Origin: a virus | Strand: one strand, 5' to 3' | IMG/VR virus record: IMGVR_UViG_3300028844_002415 | Location: 1 to 30,859 of that record | DNA: 30,859 bases | In this document: positions 1 to 11,200 of the stretch, piece by piece | Numbering within the stretch: the stretch's first letter is position 1 | How the letters are laid out: each line of letters opens with the position of its first letter | Program-made: the position numbers and the translations under genes | Notes under the pieces: generated by a model | Database searches by the model: none | What the model saw: only the letters and a program-made list of their open reading frames with translations | What the model was told of the DNA's origin: nothing

Positions 1-2
1 CC

Positions 3-1226
3 CAAGCGCCACAACCTATGGCGAGCGGTGGTATCGTAGGGATGCGTCAGGGCGGTAAGCTTGTAAAAGTAGGCCGCGCTAAATTCTACGCATTTCCTGA
101 TGGAGAGGTGTTTGTTGAAAATCCTGATGGTAGCAGAGAAGCTGTTACAGACCCTAGAGTGCTAGGGGTTGTCAGGGCGCAGGCAAACGTAGGGCCAGAA
201 AGACAAGAGAGCGCCGCGCCTTTGGGTTCGGAGATATTGCAAGAGGCTGCTCCAGAAGCTCCCACTCTTGAGTCTACGTTAAGTTCAGATAGACCGTTTA
301 ACCCACAGCAAATGGAAGTTACCGACACCCGCCCAGCGGTTCCATCTAGTCTTGGCATGGGGGGCGAGAGACCCTCTACACTTACCGATGTTACTCAGCC
401 AACAGCGTTGTCAGAGATGGAGAAGGCAAGGCTTGCCACTGAATTTACGCAACAACAAGAGCTTGCAAGAGCTATTAGAGATCAACAAGAGCAAGGGATT
501 GCTAGTTTAAACCCGCCTAGCGCAGATGTAGGCCCAACTGTTGATCTTGGTTTGACAACAGACCAACGTATCTCCCAAGAAGATATGGCGATGGCAGTGC
601 CTGTTCCACAAGGACAGCCCCGCAACTTCACACAACTTCTATCTGATCAGGCGCAACCATATGAAGGTGGGCAAACTACCCGTGACGAAGCATTGAGAGC
701 TTTAAGCGACCGATACGACGCAGCCATAGCCAAAGCGGGGAGTTATGATGACCTAAGCCCCAAAGAGCGGCTGGGGTTTGCCGCAGAACATAGTATGGTG
801 TCTCCCGATAGGGTGCTTGTAAAAGATAATGAATCTCCAGAAATTGTTTCTCGCGTTACAGAAAGTCTTTTACCACCCACCGCTACATTTGGTGGAGATT
901 TCTTAGGGGAATCACAAGCAAGAGCAAATGCCGCAAAGTTAAAAGAACTTAGAAAGACCCAGCCTAATGTAGACGTTGGCACTGACCCAGTATTTGGCGA
1001 CACTATGGGGCTACAAGAAGTCTTGGCAGGGGATTTTGATCCTGTGCCTGCTCCATCTAATGCAAAGCGTGACTTTGACGTTATGGTGCCTACTATTGAC
1101 CGTGACAGCAGTATTGACCAGCAATTGCTATCGAAAGCATTAGAAGCAAAGTCTCTGTTGACGTTATGGTGCCTACTATTGACCGTGACAGCAGTATTGA
1201 CCAGCAATTGCTATCGAAAGCATTAG
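3..1226 (+). pseudogene. 5' part of a virion-associated protein, frameshifted by tandem duplication
   Basis: The frame is open to the left edge, and the first ATG at 18 has no ribosome binding site, so the gene probably starts upstream of the window. It begins with a Gly-rich stretch (ASGGIVGMRQGGK) of a kind common in phage structural proteins, followed by a long Pro/Gln/Glu-rich region of low order. I see no catalytic motif. The last 23 codons read through a second copy of an 83-bp repeat in the wrong frame and stop at 1226. If one repeat copy is removed, this frame runs directly into the 1166-2209 frame and gives a single protein of about 700 residues from position 18. Its place directly before the giant internal-protein gene suggests an internal or ejected virion protein. 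That role is inference from position; the frameshift is directly visible. Confidence 0.75.
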
Positions 1227-1240
1227 AAGCAAAGTCTCTG
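1075..1240 (+). repeat. exact 83-bp tandem direct duplication
   Basis: Positions 1075-1157 and 1158-1240 are identical over 83 bp with no spacer. Because 83 is not a multiple of three, the second copy shifts the frame of the gene it lies in. The repeated unit encodes the peptide VMVPTIDRDSSIDQQLLSKA and flanking residues in the original frame. Confidence 0.97.
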
Positions 1241-2209
1241 CCGATCACTCCAACAGAGGATTTCCGCAGAGAGTTCGCAGATTACGGCGATGACATTTCT
1301 CCGTTTGATCCTGCTGATATCGCTGACACAACGGTAAGTAGGGGCGCTAGACGAAAAAATACTGGTGATGCTGTAAATCCTTTTGAAGGCTTGTTTACTA
1401 AAACAACATCAACAGGGAACAGAAGGCGTGGAGAAGTTGAAGAGGCACCAGTAAGCCTTACACCAACAGGTTTTTCTCCAGACCCAGAAGCATTACCCCT
1501 TGATGGCTCTGTAGTCGATATGGAAGCGACAGCACTTCCACCCACTTTAGGCGGTGGTGACCCCGCAATAGAGCGAGGTATTGCATCAGCATTAGCGCAG
1601 GATGTTCCTGCGAAAAATGTTGTCACTGCTCCTACAATAGATGATGGCGACGACAAGAAACCAACAACTCCAACAACCCCATCTGTCACAGGCACTGGCT
1701 CATCGCCACTCAGGGATCGCATCTCCCGCATGCTAGATGAGCGTGAGGCGAACAAGGAATCAGATAAGTGGATGGCCTTGGCGCAGACAGGCTTGGCACT
1801 GATGGCATCCAAGAACCCAACGATAGGTGGGGCACTTGGTGAGGCTGGTCTTGTTGGTGTGGGCGCAATGCAAAAAGCTAAGAGTAGCTATGACAAAGAT
1901 ATCTTGTCTCTCTTGGGGTTGCAGGAGAAAATGCGTACTGCCGATCTGAACTATGCAGCCAAGGTTGCGAAAGCTAATGCAAAAGATTTACCAAAACCAA
2001 GAACGCCTGCTGAAGTAAACGCTTACTTAGATTATTATCAAGGAGAAGCCAGAAGGCTTGGGACTGTAATAGAAGTAGATGAGTTGGGCGTTGAGAAAAA
2101 AACATATGACCCAACTAAAGTTCCTAAATCTATAAGAGATGAAATCTTTAGACTTGAAGAGCAATATCGTACAATGTTCCCAAGTGGTGCAACAAATCTA
2201 TCAGACTAG
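1166..2209 (+). pseudogene. 3' part of the same virion-associated protein
   Basis: This frame continues the 3-1226 gene after the 83-bp duplication. Its first ATG lies inside the repeat and has no ribosome binding site, so it is unlikely to be a natural start. The middle is Thr/Pro-rich. Residues about 188-260 (DEREANKESDKWMALAQTGL, then a Gly/Ala-rich stretch and a charged helix) resemble the amphipathic 'ALAQAGLA...GGALGEA' segment seen near the C-terminus of internal virion proteins of several marine phages; that resemblance is from memory of the family style. The C-terminus is charged and helical. The stop codon at 2207-2209 overlaps the AGGAG ribosome binding site of the giant gene, so the two are translationally linked. 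Confidence 0.75.
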
Positions 2210-2218
2210 GAGTTTCCC

Positions 2219-5200
2219 TTGGGTATTATTCAAGTCGCTGGACCTCAAACGGGTAAGAATTATTCCATAAATATATCTGGTGATCAGCCTACAGAGACTG
2301 AACAGCAAAGAATAGATCAGTTTGTTGCCCAGAAAGAGCAAGCCTACGCGGATTTTTTATCTCGCTATGAAGCGCCTGTTATTGAAGAGGCAGAGGAAGA
2401 AGTTGAAGACCCCAAGGGTGGGTTTGTAAATGCTATGGGAGTTGGCCTCGACGCCCTGCAAGTTGCATATGGAAACACGCTCGAAAGAATAGGTGCCAAC
2501 ACAGGTATAGCTGGCCTACAGGATTACGGCACTAGCGTAATAGAGGCCAATGAACAGCAGATAGCAGAGAAATCAGAGGGGCTGACGCGCCGTGAAGACA
2601 TCGAAACCTTTGGCGATGCAGCGTCTTTCTTCTTTGAAACTCTAGGCCAACAAGTTCCACAACTTGGTGTAAGTTTAGGTGGCGCAGGAGCGGGAGCCTT
2701 GGCTGCGGCCCCTATCCCGATCCCCGGTGCTAGAGTTGTAGGTGGTTTGATTGGTGGTATAGCTGCAAACTATCCTTACTTCTTTGGTGATAACATTGCC
2801 GCGCAGAAGGATGCGATTGATCGTGGTCTGCGGGTAGAGATAGACGATAGTGCAGCGGCCCTTGCTGCTATCCCTCAGGCTGCTCTTGACAGTATTGTTG
2901 ACAGGCTTCTAGTCGGCAAGATTTTAAACCCATCTGTGATTAGAACGGGTGGCATCTTTACCAGAGCGGGCAAAGGTGTTGCGGCTGGTACGGTGGCTGA
3001 GGTTCCCACTGAGATAGGGCAAGAGGTAATCAATAGGTATCAAGCTGGTCTACCTATTGACGACGAAGAGGCATTTAAAGTTTACGAAGATGTCGCTATC
3101 GCTGCTGGTATCACAGGTGGTACTGTCAGAGGTGTTACTAATGTTGTTGGTGGGGATTACAGAAAAGAAAAAACGCGTAAGGACGAAGCTGAAAAGCTCA
3201 AGCAGTTAGATGATGATCAGGCTGAAGAGAAGGCTAGAGTTGTTGCCAACGTAGATCGTATCAAAGATGCACAGCAAAAAGAGACTGATGAAAGCCTGAT
3301 AGAGGGAAGAGATACATCTCCTATTCCAGCAGAGAGATCCTTAGCGGTACAGCCAGAAGAGACCAGCAGGCTTGAGCCACAAGAAGAGATCTCTCTTCTA
3401 GGTCAGGCGGCTAGAGAAGCCACGTTACCATATGTGCCAGTACCATTGTCGGCACTCCCCGTAAGAGAGCGTCAGGCTGTCAGGCAGTCTAGATATGCTC
3501 AGGGCATTGATACAGATACAGATGTTTCTGTTGATGAGATACGCCGTGTTGTAGGTGAAGAAGCTGCCATTAGGGAATCAGCCAAGCAGAAGCCAGTCAC
3601 TGGTGGAGACTCAAGATTCCAACCCATTGACAGTGAATTGTTTACGCAAGAGCAATATGACGCTGCTCTTGATAAGGTTAAATCTGAAAAAAGATATACT
3701 CAGCCGATTGCACAAGCAGGCATTCGCGCAAAGACTGGTCAAAAATCTGTACCTAACAGCCAAGTTCACGCCATTAGGGATGAAATGGTGCGCCGTGGAA
3801 TATTGCGTAAGGTTGACACGCGGATTGGCTATGAGGTTGAGCCTGATATTATATCATCTAATGATAGATTAGCCTCATATACAAAGACTTTATCTGACGT
3901 AAATAAAGAAATAGAAGGGCTTAAAGAGAGCAGAACGGGAGCGCTTGAAAGTGCCAGACGCATTGAGCAAGATCCCGCTCTTGACCTGACCCCCCGTCAG
4001 AGGGCACAGCAATCGCGTGAGTTGAAGCTGGAAGCAGATAACTTTGAGGCTCAGATTGCACAGGCAGAGCAGAATAAAACTGAGATAGAGAACAGAAGAA
4101 AGCAGGGGCCGACCGCATCTGTACTGCCCACGACTGAGACACCCAAGATCATTATGGGCACTGATCGTCTTGATCCCAACGCCTCATCATCTGAGCGCAT
4201 TGATGCGTTGAGAACAAGTATCGCTGGGTACGATGCTCAGATTGCAGAGCAGAAGAAAAACCTTGCCGCACTCAAGCGGCAGACAAAGAAGATCAATCTT
4301 CCAAAGTCTGATCAAGGACTGATAACTGAGATAGAGAAAGACATAGAGCGCAAGACTTACTTGCGTGAGGCCGCGCAGTCTAGGTTAGATAAACCATCTG
4401 CCCCAGTACAGGTGGCACCAGAGAAGACGCAGGCTGCTATCGCCCGTGAGGTTGCCAACAAGGCAGCGAATGCAAACAAGAGAGATGCATTTACACAGCG
4501 TCAATCAAACCTGATTGCCAGTCTAAGCAAGCGACTGAAGAGAATGGGTCTGTCAGATGTAAGGCTGATAGGTGAAAAGCTTATTGCCCCTGAGTTGCTT
4601 AAAGAAGGTAAGTTTGCTGAAGGAGTTTACACCGTTAAAGATGGCAACAAAATACTTGCCCTGTCTATGGAAGTGGTTGACCCAAGCAAATCAGTAGAAG
4701 AGCAATACAATGTTCTTAAAAGTGTGATGAACCATGAGGTGATACACGCACTCAAGAACCTTGGTCTGTTTACTGACGAAGAATATAACTCTCTGGTCAA
4801 AGCAGCTAAGTCTAGGAAGTATGTAGCCATCAAGGATGGTAAGCCAACTGAGCGTAAGTATACATACTTTGAGAGAGCAGAGGCCATGTATCAAGGCATG
4901 GGTCTGAACAACATAGGTATTGAAGAAGAGGCTGTAGCAGAACTCTTCCGTGACTATGCAGATGGCAAGATAAAACTAGCTGGCAGACCTAAGACCCTAT
5001 TCGAGCGCATCAAGAACTTCTTTACCTCTGTGTTCAAGGCCACCAAGGACGCAGGCTTTAATGATGTTGAGGATATATTTGAGAACGTAAGAAGCGGTGA
5101 GATTGGCAGAAGAGAGCGGGCCAAGACACCACTTGATAACCTAAAAGATCTGCAAGCACAGGCGCGTAGTGATGTAGACCAGCAGGCTCAAGCGTTCTCC

Positions 5201-8200
5201 TTGAAGACGTTCTATCCCAAGCTGCCCTTTGCACCTGAAGGCGTGAGGGCACACAACTTGCCCCACCAATTACTGGTTGAGGGTGATGGCACCCCACCAC
5301 AGGTTAAGATCACCAAGAAGTACACGCCAAAGAACGCAGCAGCAAACAATAGTTCAATTGAACAAATCATAGCGGAGCATCCTGATGCGCTGCTGTCAGA
5401 TGCCAAGTGGTTACAGGCCATGCAGGCCGCACTGGGTGGCGATTACCTACCAGCCCCACCCTTGGTGGGCATAGAATACTCTAAGTCTCCTGAGGCTATG
5501 GCTGAGAAGCTGAGACAGCTAACGCCTGAGCTACGCAAGGGTGTTGATGAGGGATTTAATTATGTAAACCAGATCCGTGACATCTACTACAGCGGTCAGG
5601 CAACTCCACGCATGACGATGGATCTGTTTGTATGGGGCATATTATCCCGTGGCGCAGGCCCAGTGCAGCAGGAAAGTGCATTCATCGACATCATAGACAG
5701 CGCATATCCAATACTAGAGAAGGCTACTCGCCAGCCCCTCAGCCCTGACGATGTGGACATGTGGATGAATGGTATATCCACCAAGCTTCCAGAAGGATCA
5801 CCGGGCAAACAAGTTACAATGAACGTCAATGCGGCAGGCAGATTAGTTAATGCCATGTCTCAGATGGTTGGCGATACCAACAGAACCGTGATTGATCTAA
5901 TTCATGAGGGCATGTCAGATCCAAACGTGCCAGCTTCTGATATCAGGCAGTTGTTCATGTCTGCAACTCAGGGAGCGGGGATCGACAACAAAGTTCTATC
6001 ATTCATCCTTCTGGTTGGTGGCAAGGATGATGTGCTTGTCATGGACAGGATACAAGGCCGCGCCCTTTGGGATGATGGTCGCTACGGCGGCGCAAATATC
6101 TACGATGGCATTGGCAAAAACAAAGAGGGCTTGTCTGCTATTGTGCGTGGCCCTGTTGGCAACCTTGTCACACGCTTACTTGAGAACGGTATGCGTAAGA
6201 ATGTTGAACGTGCCTACGAGTTGGTAGGTAGGCCACAGGACGCATCCTTAGGTCGTTGGCACTGGGAGACATGGGTCATTGAGGGTGAGCAGGTCGTAAG
6301 TCACGGCACCCTGCAAGCAGTCATCAATGGATCTCCGATTGGCACCTCTGTAACTGAGGGCAAGACAGATACATTCTCTTCAGGCATGACCTACATTCGC
6401 GGGGAGAATGCTACAGTCGTGGAATATCCTCTGTCTGATGGCACCTCTGTGTACATGTCACCGACACAGATGAAAGACTTTGAGGCGTACATAAGGAACG
6501 CCAAGAATGGTATTGTACCCAAGGGCTTTAAGGTTACGGAGAGGGCTGATATACCTTGGTACACCAGAGCAGAAGTAGACAGAGAAAAGCTAGATCAAGC
6601 AGCAAGGGAGTTTGAAAATGCGAAACCCAATGGATCAATTCTTAGACGCGATGAAAGGTCTGGAGAAGACAAGGACGCCTCTCGACGGGGAAACTCTCCC
6701 ATCGACAAAAGATATGGCAGCAACCCAGACATTCGATCCCAACAGGGAGGAGGTCGAAGAGGACGGGATCAGACAGGCATCCTTGCGCCGCTTGAAGGTG
6801 CGCCGACAGTCAGAGGCGCGTCAGGCCCAGACGAAAACTTAGTAGCTGTAGCAGAAAAGTATGCCCGTGATAACGGGATAGATCTGAAAAGACAGTCTGA
6901 GTTTGTTACTGTAGATGAAAGCCGTGCCACCCGCATAGCTCAAGCTTATGAGGAGATGGAGAATGCGCCTCAAGACCCAGTGGTTAAAGAGGCATACGAA
7001 AACCTTATTGTTCAAACTATAGATCAATACCGTGCGCTAGAAAATGCAGGGTATAAGTTCTGGTTTACTGACCTAAGCATACCTGACAACATAGAATATT
7101 TGTCTAGCCCTTGGAACGCGATGAGAGACATCCGCGCCAACAAGACTATGGGTATATTCCCTACGGATGAAGGCTTTGGGTCTAGTGATTTAGATGTGTC
7201 GAATAATCCAATGTTAATGGATACTGGGATTGAGTGGCCCTCTGGATCTCCAAACGGGCCAAAGAAAAAAGTTCTTGCGAATGACTTGTTCCGCGCTGTC
7301 CATGATGCCTTTGGTCATGGGCTTGAAGGCTCTGGTTTCCGCGCCCGTGGTGAAGAGAATGCATGGCAGGCACATGTGCGGTTGTTCACAGGTTCTGCCG
7401 TGGGTGCTATAACTTCAGAGACAAGAGGTCAAAATAGTTGGCTTAATTACGGCCCGTATGGAGAGCAGAATAGAAACGCTAAGGTAGAAGATACAGTCTT
7501 TGCGGATCAAAAAGTTGGCCTTATGCCAGCCTTCACATGGGAAGAAGGTAGGGCTGGTGATGCAGACATTTCTCCTGAACAAGAAAGTTCAATAGAACCT
7601 TCAGCAGAGGATGACTTACCATCAGGTGTGCGGGAGCAATTTAAATCAATTGTCGGAGACAGCACAGGACAGGAAGTAAATAAATTCTCTGTAGCTCCAT
7701 CAAATCCCAACCAATTGATAGCTTCCCCAAAGAAAAACAAAGATGGCAGCACATCTCCTATCTATGGATCTATGCTGGAGAATGGGGAGTTTATCCCCAT
7801 TGTCCTGAAAGCAGGCAACCATAAAGAGGTTAGAGGTTTTGCCCCAACGGGCACGGGCTTGTATCACATCCAACAACGTGGTCACGACAGAGAGCTTGAA
7901 AGGTTCTCCAGATATTACAAATCTGGCAAAGATATAAAACAAGCCATCTATGACACGCTTGTCAAGCTGAAGAACCAAAACTATCAGGATGGTGCCGACA
8001 TGCTTGTCACGCCTCAGGGTAGGAACCGTTTGGTTCTTGAGTGGCGTGAGAACATACCTTACAAATCACCACCCCTGACCTTAGTTCTTGAGAAGAAGCC
8101 ACTAGGCAGTGGCTCTGTCTATGAGGTGGTTACATTCTTCCCTGATCTGGAGAAGAAAAATCGTGCCGTTGTAGATGGTCGGACACGTTACAGCATTGTA

Positions 8201-11200
8201 TCGGCAGTGGACTCAGGTCAGTTGTTTGATCAGCAAGCACTGCAAGATGCGGCAAGACAGAACGATAAGTCACGGGAGATCCTGACTTACGTTTCCATCA
8301 ATGACTTCCTGAACGTAGCTGAAGAAGGAAGAGATGAGCGCAAAGAACAGGCTGTTAAGCAGCTTGTATCAGAGGGCACTAAGTTTAATTCAATCCCTTA
8401 TCTTGGCTTCATCAACAACGGCGATGGCACGGGCCAAGTCGTGGGTCATGAAGGTAGACACAGGGCGAGGGCACTAGCTGACCTTGGCTATGAAGATATG
8501 CCTGTCAGGATTGTTAGTGAGCAAGGTGGCAACGGGCCTTCAATCAGATGGGGTCAACAGGATGATCCATCAAACATGGACTATGTACCTGTAGATCAGA
8601 GACCAAACGTGCTGCTTGGTGAGACATCTGGTCAGATGGCTATGCCAGATCTCACCTTTAACAATGCACCCACTTCCAAGTACAGCGTTACCCAAACCAC
8701 TCCTGCCACCCAGCTTGCTAAGGATGTAAAGCAAAAAGAATACAACCTTAACTACGCGAAGGCTGCTGACTTCTTAGCCAAGCCATTCAACCTGTTTATG
8801 CCACGGGATGTAGCGCAGGAAAGAGCAGATGATATTCTGCGTAAGTTCCAAGACAGCATGCTGCCAGTAGGCAGAATGGTACAGGAGTTAAAGCAGGCTG
8901 GCCTCAAGATCACAGACGCTATGGACACCTACCTCAATGAGGAGTTGTTCCACCGCAAGACTGCCAATGAAGTGGAGAAGCGCCAGAACACAACCTATAA
9001 AGAAGCGGTTGAAGCAGGCAAGCAGATCAAAGCCACTGACGCCCAGATCAAAGACCTCAAAGCAAAGTCAGGTTTCTTCTCTCAGGCACTTGCCTCAAGC
9101 AACGCTGGCATGGCTATGGTGGATGCATATCTCTATGCTTCACACGCCAAAGAACGCAATGCTTACATAGAAGCAAACAAGGATGCCAATAACCCTGAGG
9201 GTTCAGGCATGTCCAATGATGAGGCTGACACTATCCTGCAATGGTTTGCGAACCTTGACAGCAATAGTATTGCTGCGGTTAGCAACTTAGATGCAGCAGT
9301 CAAAAACATTGTGGCTGACACTAACAGTCTTAGAGTTGATGCTGGGTTGATCCCCCGTGATTTTGTTGAGATAGAGGACGATGAGGGCAACCTAGTTCCT
9401 GCGCCAAACTATAGCAGCTATGTGCCCTTGCGTGGCATCTATGATCCAGAGAAGACAGATGATCTAGACTACACCCGTCCATCTATGCGCGGTGCATTTG
9501 GTGTGCGTGGGCGTGAGGACAGGAAGGCACGGGGCAGAACAGCAGATGTTGGATACGCCACAGACATCTTGGCTAACGTCATCAGCCAGAACCAGAACGC
9601 TGTTGTTCGCGGAGAAAGAAACAAGGTAGGTCAATCATTCTTAAAGCTCCTGCGTGGAGATGAGGAGACTGGCACCAGTCTTACCAGTGGCTACGCACAG
9701 ATCTTAGACAAGCTTCCCACTACCAGACGACAAGGAAGAGATGCTCAGGGCAGACCTATCATGGTCAATGTGCCAAACATCATGAAGCTTACGTCAGACC
9801 CTAGCGTGTTGGCTGTAAAGGAAGATGGTAAGGATGTCTTTGTCAGGATCTATGACCCCCGCATAGCCCAAGCTATGAAGGGTGCCACTGGTCTGGGTGA
9901 TTCAAGTCAAAGCACAATTTTGCGCGGCATGACAAAGTTCAACAGACTTCTGTCGAACATCAATACATCATACAACCCAGAGTTCCTTATCACGAACATG
10001 CTGCGAGATCTTCAGACCGCTGGCGTCAACATCAATCAGTATGATGAGAAGGGTCTGACATCTTCTATTCTCAAGGGTCTGGCACCAGCCTTGAGAGGGA
10101 TTAAGAACTCTATCAGAGATAACGACAACAGTTCTAAGTGGGCTAAAATATACAGAGACTTTGTTGATGCTGGTGGTAAGAACGCAACCAACCAAATGAA
10201 TACAGTTGCTGATGAGATGGAAAATCTTACAAAGCTTTTGTCTGAGATTGGTGACGCTGGTTCTGCGGGCAAGTGGGGTTTGGTCAAGAACAAATTCCTT
10301 GGCAAAGGTAAGTCTCTTCTACAGTTCATGGAAGACTACAACACTATTGTGGAGAACGGCATTCGTGTATCCACATACCAGTCTCTGCTAGACAAGGGCT
10401 TCACCCGTGAGAGGGCAGCACAGGCGGCAGGGAATGTCACTGTGAACTTCTCTAAGGGTGGCGAGTACAAGGGCCTAATGAATGCCATGTACTTATTCTA
10501 CAACGCATCACTTCAAGGCTCATTCGCTATGCTGAATGCGGCGGTTAGATCCAAGCGGGTTCAGAAGATATGGATGTATGTTGTGGCGGCGGGCGTCCTG
10601 CAAGATCAACTCAATGCGGCACTGTCTGAAGAGGATGAGGATGGCAAGCTGGTATACGACAAGATACCACCGTACTTGCTGGAGCATAACATAATATTAC
10701 CTGATCCATTTGGATTGGTGGAGCGTCCATATATCAAGATCCCAATGCCATATGGTTTGAACATGGCACACAATCTAGGCAGGGCTATGAGTCAAGTTGC
10801 TCGCGGCGGTGAGTCCGTCAGTGATGCAGCGAACTCAATCGTTGGTACAATTGTTGATACACTCAGCCCCATAGGCGGCATATATGAAGAGGGCGTTGTG
10901 GATGCAGTGGCTCCTACAATTGCTGATCCGTTCATTGACATCTTTAGAAATAAAAACTTTGCCAACAATCCTATCTATAAAGAAGGGTTCCCCGGTGAAA
11001 GAACGCCTGCAAGCCAACAGTATTGGTCAACCACATCACCATCTGCCAAGTGGATTGCTAGTAATCTAAACTCTTTGACGGGTGGTACTGCCGCAACCAA
11101 AGGCCTTGTTGATATATCTCCAGACGTAATGGAATACTGGTTTGAGTTCTTAACTGGTGGCGTTGGTCGCTTTGTGCAGAGAACAGCAGAACTTCCAGCG

